A stretch of 64,000 bases of DNA from NCBI RefSeq assembly GCF_003721225.1, contig NZ_RIZI01000193.1:1-64000 (forward strand), written 5' to 3'. Positions 29,089 through 37,969 of the stretch are shown piece by piece. This DNA is from Acidithiobacillus sulfuriphilus (lineage in GTDB: Bacteria > Pseudomonadota > Gammaproteobacteria > Acidithiobacillales > Acidithiobacillaceae). A program made the translations under genes and the position numbers. The notes beneath the pieces are model-generated. The model ran no database searches. It was not told where the DNA came from and saw only the letters and a list, made by a program, of their open reading frames with translations. Every line of letters starts with the position of its first letter. Within the stretch, counting starts at the first letter, position 1.

Positions 29089-30408
29089 TCATCTGCCATT
29101 TCTAAGCTCCTGTTCCAATGCGTCGAGCAACAACTGCGCATGCTCGGGTTTAAACACCAGCGGTGGCCGAATCTTAAGTATATTCGCGTGTGGCCCTATT
29201 ACTCCGATAAGCACCCCTTTACTTCTAAGTCTATTGACTAAATGCAGAGCATACTCCGGATCGGGTAGATTATCCTCTCCGACTATATCGACGCCTATCG
29301 ATAGGCCAGCCCCACGAACATCGCCAAAAGCCATAAACTGTTTTGCGAGTGCCTCCATGCCTTGGAATATGGCTAACCCAGAGCACCTTGCATTCTCAAT
29401 CAGATTTTCCTTCTCAATCACTTCCAAAACGGCCAAGCCCACCGCAGCGGAAACGGGATTCCCACCAAACGTGTTGAAATAACTAGTATTTGCACCAAAT
29501 TGCTGAAGGATCTGCGAATCAGCGGCGACTGCAGCAAGAGGATGCCCATCACCCATCGGCTTACCGAGGGTGACAATATCTGGTTTCACGCCATGCCGCT
29601 GGAAACCCCACATAAACTCACCGGAACGGCCATAACCAGGCTGCACCTCATCGGCGATCAACAGTCCACCCGCGTCGTGTATAACATCTGTCGCTTCCTG
29701 TAGAAATCCGGCCGGGTCATAAAATCCACCGTCGCTGGTAAAAAATGTGTCCACCAGTAATGCAGAAGGTTTGATACCGTGAAGACGCATATCTCCTATG
29801 GATTTGCGAATATTATCGGCGAATATACGACCAACCTGGCTGGAGTTATCTTTACAATGCATCGGAGCAGGAATAACACGCGCATGTGTATTAATTGGCA
29901 TATTTTGTCGCATAGACGCCGACAGCGCTGCGGTCGCCATGGTCATTCCATGGTATGAATATGCTGTGACAATAACCCCAGTACCGCCCGTGTACTCGTT
30001 CGCAACGCGAAGGGCCAGATCATTGGCTTCGCTACCAGTACACGTAAACATCACGTGACCGATATTAGTGGGCATTGTGGACAATAATTTCTCTGCTAGA
30101 TTAAGTATATTTTCGTGGAGATAACGCGTATGCGTGTTGAGCATCGAAGCCTGACGATACAATGCTTCGACAACCAGGGGATGACAATGACCAACAGATG
30201 GTACATTGTTATACGCATCGAGATAACGTTTTCCATCAGCGTCATAAAGCCAAACACCGTCCCCCTTAACGAGGTGTAAAGGATCTTGGTAAAATAATTC
30301 GTACGCCGGACCTAGCAATCTTTGCCGCCGCGCTATCATTTCCTTGGTCTTTTGGGCCAAGGCAGTAGACTTACCATGCCCTGACGAAAATGCGTTAATT
30401 TTCAGCAC
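29089..30408 (-). CDS. Class III PLP enzyme, probable amino-alcohol-phosphate phospho-lyase
   Basis: 439 residues from a GTG with GAGG 9 nt upstream. PLP lysine in VTLGKPMGDGHPLAAVAAD; PLP Asp in LLIADEVQPGYGRSGEFMWGF. The start region LLGPAYELFYQDPLHLVKGDGVWLYDADG and YNNVPSVGHCHPLVVEA are characteristic of the AGXT2L1/AGXT2L2 group, which act as phospho-lyases on phosphoethanolamine or 5-phosphohydroxylysine instead of as transaminases. The upstream gene encodes a kinase of the hydroxylysine-kinase type, so the two would phosphorylate an amino alcohol and then eliminate phosphate and ammonia. True aminotransferase activity is the alternative. Confidence 0.85.
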   Translation of the reverse strand: MLKINAFSSGHGKSTALAQKTKEMIARRQRLLGPAYELFYQDPLHLVKGDGVWLYDADGKRYLDAYNNVPSVGHCHPLVVEALYRQASMLNTHTRYLHENILNLAEKLLSTMPTNIGHVMFTCTGSEANDLALRVANEYTGGTGVIVTAYSYHGMTMATAALSASMRQNMPINTHARVIPAPMHCKDNSSQVGRIFADNIRKSIGDMRLHGIKPSALLVDTFFTSDGGFYDPAGFLQEATDVIHDAGGLLIADEVQPGYGRSGEFMWGFQRHGVKPDIVTLGKPMGDGHPLAAVAADSQILQQFGANTSYFNTFGGNPVSAAVGLAVLEVIEKENLIENARCSGLAIFQGMEALAKQFMAFGDVRGAGLSIGVDIVGEDNLPDPEYALHLVNRLRSKGVLIGVIGPHANILKIRPPLVFKPEHAQLLLDALEQELRNGR

Positions 30409-30685
30409 CGAGATTTACCTCATAAAATTGATACAATGTATTCCTAAAAAAACATAGCCCACCATATTGTGGTTAACACACAATATTTAAGTTGATTCAA
30501 TGCGGTTATGGAACCACCTTCTGACAGCCGCAATGTCATAATGACAGGCAGCATATCATGCCTATCATCATGCCGCTGATTAACGCGATTGCATGCAGAT
30601 TCCCCAAATATTGGCGATTTATTGCCTCGACTAAGTCGCTATGCAGTTTTGCCACATGTGTTTTCATCGAACATCGCTCACGGGC
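30409..30685. other. Gap between kinase and phospho-lyase genes
   Basis: 277 bp without a gene. Only weak GG-N10-GC matches (near 30500 and 30589) are present, lacking the TTGC block. I see no clear promoter or terminator, so co-transcription from the kinase gene is possible. Confidence 0.35.
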
Positions 30686-31699
30686 CTATAAACTAAGCAT
30701 CTTATCGTCAAGATAGCGCTCACATAAGGCGGCACTCTGCGCCACCCATTCCACACCCAATTCTTGCGCCTGCTTAGTCCCGGCATGTGATCCTGCCCAA
30801 GCAAGCAATTGAATTCTGCGCTGAATAATAAAGGTTGGAATCATAGCGATGTCACGATCATCTAAATGCCCACCCACTTCATAACCCTTCAACCAGTTCT
30901 CTATCCAGTTATTGATGCACTGATGATGCTCAATAAAACTAAGAGCTGCTGCTAAATCATGCATATACCAGCCATAACCGCAATCATCGAAATCTATTAC
31001 TCGGGTCGTTCCCCCTAAAATGAGCAGGTTGGTGAGGCGCAGGTCGGCGTGAATCAGCCCATAACGTTGTTCGCCTTTGCCATAACCCAGCAATTCTTCC
31101 CGAAGACGACAAAGTGCCTCGTTAATTAGCCTGGAATGCAAGCCATTAAGGCCCGCAGTGTTGCGCCAATCTCCCCAATGCCCTTGGGCACCGACCATTG
31201 TTTCATGATCCCAGACAAGCCTTTTAAACCACACTGGCTTCGCCCATCTGCGACTATGGTTATGGAGGTTGGCAGTGATAGCGCCCAATTGCTGAAACGC
31301 TGTCATGTCGACGTCAATCGACGGCATCACACCATCGATCCATTTAAATAACACTATATTACGCTTTATGTCATGGCCATTTTGCACGGATTGCACATAA
31401 TGACCGTCATTACCAGCAATCGCCTGTGGAACCTCGAAGCCAGCAGATCGCAGGGCATCTAACCAAGCAAGCTCACTCTCTATATTCGTTCGATCGTGGT
31501 AATTAGTACGATGAACCCGCATAGCGAATCGGTTGCCATCCGGCGTGTCCACACGATACGTTGCATTTTCCGAGTGACATAGTTCTGTTACCATGCCATG
31601 GGCATTTTCCGGATAGCACGTTACTGCTGATTCAGCCAAGGTATAAAGTTGATCATGACGATAGAGAGTGTCGTGTAGAGCGCTCATGGTTGAAACCAT
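30686..31699 (-). CDS. Aminoglycoside-phosphotransferase-fold kinase, probable amino-alcohol (hydroxylysine/ethanolamine-type) kinase
   Basis: 337 residues. The kinase fold is shown by RFAMRVHR (ATP Lys/Arg region), the catalytic loop GLIHADLRLTNLLI (HxDxxxxN) and VIDFDDCGYGWYMHDLA (DFD metal site). This arrangement is that of the homoserine kinase type II/SrkA/hydroxylysine-kinase group. Its downstream partner is an AGXT2L-like phospho-lyase, an association known from hydroxylysine and amino-alcohol metabolism. The start at 31699 or the ATG at 31687 are both possible; neither has a strong ribosome site. Confidence 0.82.
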   Translation of the reverse strand: MVSTMSALHDTLYRHDQLYTLAESAVTCYPENAHGMVTELCHSENATYRVDTPDGNRFAMRVHRTNYHDRTNIESELAWLDALRSAGFEVPQAIAGNDGHYVQSVQNGHDIKRNIVLFKWIDGVMPSIDVDMTAFQQLGAITANLHNHSRRWAKPVWFKRLVWDHETMVGAQGHWGDWRNTAGLNGLHSRLINEALCRLREELLGYGKGEQRYGLIHADLRLTNLLILGGTTRVIDFDDCGYGWYMHDLAAALSFIEHHQCINNWIENWLKGYEVGGHLDDRDIAMIPTFIIQRRIQLLAWAGSHAGTKQAQELGVEWVAQSAALCERYLDDKMLSL

Positions 31700-31768
31700 T
31701 TTTTAATGCCGTTCACTATTCCAGTTGAAATAGAACCACCATGAAGAGATGCATGGATACGCAGCGAC

Positions 31769-31784
31769 TGCACACCTATAGCCA
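31769..31784 (-). promoter_or_regulatory. Possible sigma-54 promoter before the kinase gene
   Basis: Minus-strand TGGCTATAGGTGTGCA has GG-N10-GC and TGGC/TGCA ends but lacks the TT before GC. It is weaker than the six main candidates, with no convincing NtrC box upstream. Confidence 0.35.
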
Positions 31785-31885
31785 ACCAACCTCCTGAGAC
31801 CGCACAAAGATAATCAGTCTCCATCATATAATCTCCCAATTTTTTCAAGCATTGACCACTGGCATGGTATTATTTATAGCTAAAG

Positions 31886-31911
31886 GTTACCATTAAGCAC
31901 GTTACCATTAA
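31886..31911. repeat. Tandem direct repeat GTTACCATTAA
   Basis: GTTACCATTAA occurs at 31886-31896 and again at 31901-31911 (15 bp apart) in the kinase upstream region. A regulator-binding pair is likely, but it does not match the NtrC consensus. Confidence 0.5.
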
Positions 31912-31941
31912 ACGATCACCTCACATATCTACGCCCCAGAC

Positions 31942-31973
31942 AATTCCTGCCTCTACCCTAAGAGGCAGGAATT
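31942..31973 (-). terminator. Strong hairpin after the outer-membrane barrel gene
   Basis: Perfect 13-bp arms AATTCCTGCCTCT and AGAGGCAGGAATT enclose a 6-base loop, starting 16 bp beyond the barrel stop. There is no long T-run, but its position and stem make it a likely terminator separating the barrel from the kinase gene. Confidence 0.75.
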
Positions 31974-31988
31974 ACAAATAACCCGGCA

Positions 31989-33173
31989 CTAGAACATAAA
32001 TCCAGTTTCAACGAGTCCACGAACTTGCGATGGATTAGTTCCATTAACGCCAAATACACCACCAGATTTATAGCAGGACGCCCTTATATATGATAGCTCG
32101 GCACGAGTGAAAAATCCACCATCCTGATATGTTGGAGTAATACTAACAGCCCACGCGTGAGCGCCATTTCCATAACCCAAGATGCTACCCGAGACACCTC
32201 CATCACCAATCACACCGTCTGCTGCGTAATATTCCACTCTACCGGCAATAGAATAATCCTTGCTGATTGAGTAATCAACATGAATTGACGCCCCATAGTT
32301 GTCAGAACCGCGGGTAACGCCATATTGCAAATTGGCTGGTGTATACATATATTGTATGTAAGGCTTAACTATCCACGGCCCCGAACTATATTCATAATAT
32401 AACCCATATATTTCGCTATTATCCGCAGTCAAACTGGCATTTACTGAACTGTTCGTTGAATAGGATCCGTTAATGCTTCCCGTATGACCCAAGTTCCCCC
32501 CTCCATAAAAGCTTATACTATTTGAGCCATTAATCGCGTATGTCAATAACCCGTCTACCCAATTATACCTATTTGAGTAATATCCATCATTCCAAGAAAC
32601 AGATAGGCTCACGGGCCCATTCTCATAATTTACTTGGACGCCTCTATTGACAACATTCTCTACATCCCAGAGTAACCCACCCTCTATCTCATTTCTCTGA
32701 TAACTAAAACTACCGGTAGGGCCAATAAGAGTTGGCAACTTTCCTATTTCAATAGAAAAATTACTGGTCGGTGCAATTTTTAAATACGCTATAGGAAGCG
32801 CTCCATAACTATTAAGTGTAGAAGAAGTAGATGCAAACGGTAGCCCTATTCCTGGGAAATTATAGGCTCCAGCTTGCAGATAGAATTGGACTAACCCACT
32901 ATTTTTCTTTAATATTAAAAAAGCATTAGAGATATCCATCCCGACGCTCTTTCCGCCCAACGGCCCAACATTAGCTGCAGACGGTGCGTTATCTTGCCAA
33001 AAACCAAAACCAGATAAAACACCTTGGGCTTTGATCTTCCCAAGCGGTCCTGCACTAAACGATAGCGACGATGGCATAGTCAATGGATCAGCATATGCAT
33101 TACCTGCGATGAGTAGCGTGCCAGAAAATAGAACCTCTGCGAGAATGGTCCTATACTTTACATCTATTTTCAT
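31989..33173 (-). CDS. Outer-membrane beta-barrel protein (porin-like)
   Basis: 394 residues from the ATG at 33173 (GGAG 6 nt upstream) with a signal peptide ending GNAYA. The mature part is rich in alternating hydrophobic/polar strands with many Tyr, Gly, Ser and Asn, and ends in Phe (ETGFMF), as outer-membrane barrels do. The repeated pattern and the N-terminus resemble the BBP2/OmpL-like proteins. It would be a diffusion channel. Its sigma-54 promoter and NtrC box imply production under nitrogen shortage, so an amine or amino-alcohol channel is a reasonable guess. The base composition is much more AT-rich than that of the polyamine block. Confidence 0.85.
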   Translation of the reverse strand: MKIDVKYRTILAEVLFSGTLLIAGNAYADPLTMPSSLSFSAGPLGKIKAQGVLSGFGFWQDNAPSAANVGPLGGKSVGMDISNAFLILKKNSGLVQFYLQAGAYNFPGIGLPFASTSSTLNSYGALPIAYLKIAPTSNFSIEIGKLPTLIGPTGSFSYQRNEIEGGLLWDVENVVNRGVQVNYENGPVSLSVSWNDGYYSNRYNWVDGLLTYAINGSNSISFYGGGNLGHTGSINGSYSTNSSVNASLTADNSEIYGLYYEYSSGPWIVKPYIQYMYTPANLQYGVTRGSDNYGASIHVDYSISKDYSIAGRVEYYAADGVIGDGGVSGSILGYGNGAHAWAVSITPTYQDGGFFTRAELSYIRASCYKSGGVFGVNGTNPSQVRGLVETGFMF

Positions 33174-33211
33174 ATAAATCTCCATCAATAATGAGTTTGA
33201 TAGTTAAATTA

Positions 33212-33227
33212 AGCAAATATGATGCCA
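33212..33227 (-). promoter_or_regulatory. Sigma-54 promoter of the outer-membrane barrel gene
   Basis: Minus-strand TGGCATCATATTTGCT: GG-N10-GC with ideal TGGCA and TTTGCT blocks. It lies 39 bp upstream of the ATG at 33173. Confidence 0.8.
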
Positions 33228-33379
33228 CACATTGTTTCTCACGCAAATTAATTCGCACATGATATTATAACACGTTGTAATATAATAAATATTTTTAATA
33301 TGGAAGAAGTTTTTTGCCAACCATAATGTGCCCCACAAGCGTAAATAATGCACCACAATAAAGCATTATTCGTTAATCA

Positions 33380-33396
33380 TGCACCGCTATTGTGCA
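33380..33396 (-). promoter_or_regulatory. NtrC box
   Basis: TGCACC-GCTAT-TGTGCA matches the consensus in 11 of 12 arm positions, 153 bp upstream of the sigma-54 element. A half-match, TGCACCACAATAAAGCA, lies at 33349-33365. Confidence 0.7.
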
Positions 33397-34253
33397 GAAG
33401 ATGCGTTGTAGATCTACACCACCACAACGTAGCTTCACCTGGTGGGCAATAAAACCACCCCGCCGGCGGCTCCGCAAGCAGAGACGGCGCAGCTGTTTTA
33501 CCTTTTTCCCCTGCACACATTCTATCAGCAGTTGCGAAGCGTGCAGCAGGAAGGTACCGTGTGGCTGAAATTGTTGGCCTCGAATTTCTATTCCATGAAA
33601 GGCGGGCAAGCTCGCACATATTCGGAAAACGCGCTACGATGGGCCTTAGCGCAAAAAGGCCGGTCTCTAGGATGCAGTGCTCAGTAACCCCCGTCTTCCT
33701 GGGGGGATGTAAGAAGAATGTGCCATGAGTTAGGCGACAAGCATTTTGCGCGGGCTTGCCAAATACATCGCAGCATATATGGCAAGGGGTGGATCACCAG
33801 GTGATCAAGATGCGCTACCTGGCTGAGGGGGTTCCCCTTATAACCTTTCTAACCCACTTCTGAAGCAAGTTCAGCAGCTTTACACCAGAGTTTGGGAGCA
33901 GGAGACTTTCTCGGTCCATCGGAAGATGGTGGCTTGCGGTAGTTGTGAGTCCTCCATCAAGATGGGCCGCCAGATCGATTGTGCTTCCGTAGGGAATGAA
34001 TCTGCTCTTGAAGCAACCGCACTCCATCCTGAAGACCCCAGATTTGTATCCAGGGCGTCCGAACCGGACTCTCTCGGTTCGCTAAGATTCGGCAGATCCA
34101 TGCTTCTCCTCGGGAAAACTCACGCTGCCATTCTACTGGCAGCGGGGAGCGATGAGTAGTTACGATGAATTTGCTGCATCACGCTGCAGAACCCGAACAC
34201 CATTAATCCATTTTCCCCAAGCAACTTTAATCGAATTAATAAAATATTAATTA
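33397..34253. other. Intergenic stretch without a supported gene
   Basis: About 860 bp between the barrel control region and the 3' end of the kinase-phosphatase gene. Several GC-rich short frames occur on both strands without start signals or recognisable products; this may be degraded coding or mobile DNA. No terminal repeats were identified. Confidence 0.4.
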
Positions 34254-35969
34254 TTACTTAGCCAGATATAAAAGCAATGTAACCAACAAAATAATGCTAA
34301 TACTGCGCCACAAAAATAGCTGGCTTATTTCGAAATAGGGCTTGCGTGACGAGCAACTGATTGCAAATATTTTTTCTGAATGGTCAAGATCATAGGCAAT
34401 TTCCAGAATATCCTGATACCGGTTTTTAGGATCTTCGTCAAGCGCTTTGCCTATAATCGGATCAAGCCATTCAGGAAGATCAGAGCGGTACTGTTTTAGC
34501 AGTTTTCTTTTGCGTAACCCGTAAGGCATTTCTCCTCCAGAGAAGATTTGGAAAAGGGTGATTCCGTAAGCAAAAACCTCTGATCGTTCGTCACCAGTCT
34601 CCCCGCGAACGAGCTCCGGCGCCATATATGACGGTGTCCCTGGTGTGAAAGGAGGTGCCGGATCAAGAACACCGGGAATGTATGCAAAACCCAAATCAAG
34701 CAACTTCAATCCTCCGCCATTTAAAAGGAGTACATTTTCTGGCTTAATATCACGATGATAGATCTTGTTGCGATTTAAAGAGTAAATGGCTTTTGCCAAG
34801 TTCGAGGCAATTTCTAAACCCTCAGCTAGGTAGATCGGCTTTCTCTTGATACGCTTTTCAAGAGTTTCTCCTTCATAGAATGGCATCACCATGTAAACCT
34901 GGCTTTGCCTTTCACGAGCCACATGAATTGCCTCTACTATCCAAGGGCTTTTTATCCTGCTTGAAATCCAACCCTCACGCACAAAAGCCCTTCGGATATT
35001 TTCGTCTCTAACTACTCGTGGTTTCGGGAATTTCATTATTAGTTTTCGCCCAGAAGAAGTGCCATCTTCTGCTAAGAAGAGACGACTATAATGTCCATCA
35101 TAAATAACTGACTTTATAATATATCCATCAACAATACTGCCAATTTTCGGTAAATTTAAAATTGGCAATTCGCCGATAATGCGTTCAAGATACATCATAT
35201 CAAGAGCCGGTAGCCGAACAATATCCACGACTGCGGCAGTAATGTTATCCTGCGATCCAAACTTTAGCCCTTCTTCTATCAGTGCGCGCGCAGTTGTTAA
35301 TGCATCTACTTTAATTGCCATAAGTTCCTGTAAACGAGATTTTTCCAGGAAACGATAAAGTCCATCACTACATAATAGCAAACGGTCACCATCACTGATG
35401 TCTATGGGATGAAAGTCTGCGAGTAAATTCTCGTCCAAACCTGGAGCACGTGCAATAAGTTCACCGAAACCAACATTAAACACGTGGTCTTCACTGACCT
35501 GAACCAGTCGCCCGGAACGCCAGAGATAAAGCCGAACATCACCTGCAGAAACCAGATATGCTTCTCTCCCGCGCAATATTAGGGCAGCAAATGAAGCCGC
35601 CATATTTTTCAGGTAGGGATCGTTTCTCCCCAATATATACAACCAACGGTTGATGGATTCCAGCGCTTTCCCCGCAGCCAACTCCGGGCTCAATGTATCT
35701 GCAACCCCATAATATGATTCTATAAACGATCGTGCAGCGAGTTCCGCCGCAACACGCCCCCCTTGCCCCCCGCTCATACCATCGGTGACAACCAATGTGC
35801 TACCTCTGGTTGCCTGCTGTTCCCGACTACCCAACATTAGCCCAACATAATCTTCATTGTATGGCCGACGCCCTGAGACAGAAACGAAAGCGATAATCGC
35901 CTCCGGGCAATCCCTGTTATCTAATCCGATATGAATATTTTCATAGGTTTCTCTGGGAATATTTTTCAC
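34254..35969 (-). CDS. PP2C phosphatase-Ser/Thr kinase fusion, membrane-anchored
   Basis: 571 residues from a GTG. The N-terminal PP2C domain (about 20-245) has RPYNEDYVG, VVTDGMSGGQGG, LLCSDGLYRFLE and GSQDNITAAVVD, the metal-binding Asp set. The Hanks-type kinase (about 270-530) has KLIMKFPKPR, HRDIKPENVLLL, LDLGFAY and APELVRGE, so it is predicted active. A single C-terminal membrane segment (SIILLVTLLLYLAK) anchors it. Such bifunctional proteins accompany nitrate/nitrite uptake genes in other proteobacteria, which suits a nitrogen-sensing or transporter-control role here next to an APC permease operon. The last gene in the run; its link to the upstream operon is uncertain because of a 450-bp gap. 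Confidence 0.9.
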   Translation of the reverse strand: MKNIPRETYENIHIGLDNRDCPEAIIAFVSVSGRRPYNEDYVGLMLGSREQQATRGSTLVVTDGMSGGQGGRVAAELAARSFIESYYGVADTLSPELAAGKALESINRWLYILGRNDPYLKNMAASFAALILRGREAYLVSAGDVRLYLWRSGRLVQVSEDHVFNVGFGELIARAPGLDENLLADFHPIDISDGDRLLLCSDGLYRFLEKSRLQELMAIKVDALTTARALIEEGLKFGSQDNITAAVVDIVRLPALDMMYLERIIGELPILNLPKIGSIVDGYIIKSVIYDGHYSRLFLAEDGTSSGRKLIMKFPKPRVVRDENIRRAFVREGWISSRIKSPWIVEAIHVARERQSQVYMVMPFYEGETLEKRIKRKPIYLAEGLEIASNLAKAIYSLNRNKIYHRDIKPENVLLLNGGGLKLLDLGFAYIPGVLDPAPPFTPGTPSYMAPELVRGETGDERSEVFAYGITLFQIFSGGEMPYGLRKRKLLKQYRSDLPEWLDPIIGKALDEDPKNRYQDILEIAYDLDHSEKIFAISCSSRKPYFEISQLFLWRSISIILLVTLLLYLAK

Positions 35970-36421
35970 GATTATTTACGGCTCCTAGCTGTCCTGTGTG
36001 GGCAATGGAATAGAATCACGAGCTTGAGAGAATTCATCTAGGGGGTTGCTGAAAAAATTTTTCTTCAAACATTCATTCTCCCCCTTTTGAAACTCCGTTT
36101 TTAGGAGAGAGATGAGGCTCGCTCGAAAATACCCGGACCCCACAGCTATACTATAAGCCCGCTGGGGCAGGCCTGGTGCCAGTATATTTAAAGGCCATAT
36201 ATCATAATGCACCATTCCCGCACAGCGCGACGATCCACTCAGATTGCGGTTCCTCGCGGGATAGATGCCGCCATTAAAATGAATATCGACAGCCGGTGAC
36301 ACCCATCTCCTATCTACTACCCCCGACGGCCGCTGGCGAAATCCGCGCCAAACGCCTGCAACGCGCTGGCCTTGTCCGAACTCCAATCGTTGGCTGAATA
36401 TTCAATAATAGACCTCTTGGT
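35970..36421. other. Gap before the kinase-phosphatase gene
   Basis: 450 bp with no supported gene; a minus-strand frame from a TTG at 36386 has no ribosome site or homology I recognise. A small hairpin TAGACC-TCTT-GGTCTA (36409-36424) spans the stop of the cysteine hydrolase gene and could weaken read-through. Confidence 0.4.
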
Positions 36422-37138
36422 CTAGTTTCTGGCTGGGCATACAGCCCCCTCTTCAAGAATACTGATGACATCATTGCTCTCCATTACCTGACAGTAGATG
36501 TTGTTGAGGATCTCCAGTTCCTTGCCATGCAGATCATCCGTCGCGGACGCACAACCATCGTCCAGCACCACCACGTTGAAGCTTTCGTCCGCTAGACTAC
36601 GAACCGTGGAGGACACGCACTGATCAGTGAAAATACCTACGACCACCACGTTTTTGATCCCCATATTATGCATGACTAAACGGAGATTAGTGCCCGTTAA
36701 TGCACTATCCGTAGTTTTCGTCACAACGATCTCGTCCGGTAAAGGTTTAAGCGCATCTACGATCTGGCTGGCCGAATCGTCTTTTGGCAGCAGAATATTG
36801 TTGAACCCAGGTCTCTTCTGGCTAAGGGAGCGATCCCTACCATCATGCTTCAACGTGGCGATCCTTGCGAAGAAAACCTCCATAGCATGGCTACGAAAAT
36901 AATCTAACATTCTCGATGCAGTCGGTATGACAACTTTTGCCATACGTTCACGGAATGGTGCCCACCGCATCCAATCCATCCTTTCCTCGACAGTATTCTC
37001 TATATCAGCGGTATTTGAAAAATAAATATTCTGAACATCTATCACCAGCAATGCGGTTTCTATTCGAGATAAATGAATATCTGGAATATCGACCAGACCT
37101 TGATAGTAAAATGAGCGGTATCTATCCTTCCAATTCAT
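36422..37138 (-). CDS. Isochorismatase-fold cysteine hydrolase
   Basis: 238 residues. The catalytic triad is visible: Asp in LLVIDVQN (near residue 34), Lys in IVVTKTTDSALTGTNL and Cys in VGIFTDQCVSSTVRSLAD. The family includes nicotinamidase, N-carbamoylsarcosine amidase, biuret hydrolase, ureidoacrylate hydrolase and isochorismatase, most of which release ammonia from amides or carbamoyl compounds. AAGGA precedes the ATG. It follows an APC permease and an SDR in an operon with an Ntr-type promoter, so an amidase role in nitrogen recovery is likelier than siderophore synthesis. Substrate unknown. Confidence 0.86.
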   Translation of the reverse strand: MNWKDRYRSFYYQGLVDIPDIHLSRIETALLVIDVQNIYFSNTADIENTVEERMDWMRWAPFRERMAKVVIPTASRMLDYFRSHAMEVFFARIATLKHDGRDRSLSQKRPGFNNILLPKDDSASQIVDALKPLPDEIVVTKTTDSALTGTNLRLVMHNMGIKNVVVVGIFTDQCVSSTVRSLADESFNVVVLDDGCASATDDLHGKELEILNNIYCQVMESNDVISILEEGAVCPARN

Positions 37139-37150
37139 GTTTATGTTCCT

Positions 37151-37921
37151 TCATTTTGCCAACGCCATCATAGACTCTGGCAAAATCTGCCCGCCGTCCA
37201 CTACCAGGGTCTGCCCGGTAATATAACCTGCTTCCCCAGTGGCGAGAAAGTAGACGGCATGGCCAATATCTTCAACGGTACCTAACCGGCCCAAAGGTAC
37301 CGCTGTGGCCATCCGCTTAAGATATTCGTCACCCATAACCTTGAGGCCGGGGGTGAGTATATTCCCTGGGAGAACCGCGTTGATGGTTATACCATGCTCA
37401 GCCAGCTCTAGAGCCGCAGTACGCATAAAACCCAGCATACCTGCCTTTGAAGCACCATAATGGGACCAACCAGGATCACCCGTGATTGGCCCCGTGATCG
37501 AGGAGGTGAGAATGACGCGACCCGCTCCACTTTTTTTCAGATGGGGCAAACAAGCCTGCAAAGCAAGGAAGACCCCCTTGAGATTGACATTCATTACCAT
37601 ATCCCAGGATTTTTCCGTCATCTTTTCAATAGTTACCGACGGAAAAATACCAGCGTTAGCGCACAAAACATCAATTCCGCCAAAATGCTGCACTGCGGTG
37701 CTGGCTGCCTGTAACATGTCAGTCTGACTTTCTACATTTCCGCAAACGAATTCAACGGCCGCGTCAGGATATTCACTTTTGATTTTATCAACCGCTGCAG
37801 TCCCTTCACTTCTATCGCGCCCAACGAGAAAAACCCTTGCTCCATTCCGGGCAAAGACCGCGCCAATTCCAAAGCCGATGCCCTTCGTACCGCCAGTGAC
37901 CAGAACGGTTTGACCACTCAT
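37151..37921 (-). CDS. SDR-family dehydrogenase
   Basis: 256 residues. NAD(P) motif TGGTKGIGFGIGAVFA, NAG in LCANAGIFPS, catalytic Ser in VILTSSITGPITGDPGWSHYGASK with the YxxxK Tyr-Lys, and the C-terminal GYITGQTLVVDGGQILPES typical of FabG-like classical SDRs. GAGGA precedes the ATG. It is cotranscribed with the permease (48-bp gap) and the cysteine hydrolase (12-bp gap). It probably oxidises an alcohol group of the imported compound; the exact substrate is not readable. Confidence 0.87.
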   Translation of the reverse strand: MSGQTVLVTGGTKGIGFGIGAVFARNGARVFLVGRDRSEGTAAVDKIKSEYPDAAVEFVCGNVESQTDMLQAASTAVQHFGGIDVLCANAGIFPSVTIEKMTEKSWDMVMNVNLKGVFLALQACLPHLKKSGAGRVILTSSITGPITGDPGWSHYGASKAGMLGFMRTAALELAEHGITINAVLPGNILTPGLKVMGDEYLKRMATAVPLGRLGTVEDIGHAVYFLATGEAGYITGQTLVVDGGQILPESMMALAK

Positions 37922-37969
37922 TTAAGTTTCCTCAATACCACAAAATGTAGATGCCCCAACCTAAATCGC

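Noticed and set aside
33373-34159. Several 60-80 residue frames on both strands
   Set aside because: Overlapping frames on both strands, no start context or motif; treated as non-coding or decayed DNA.
35985-36386. 133-residue minus-strand frame before the kinase-phosphatase gene
   Set aside because: TTG start without a ribosome site, irregular composition and no recognisable domain.
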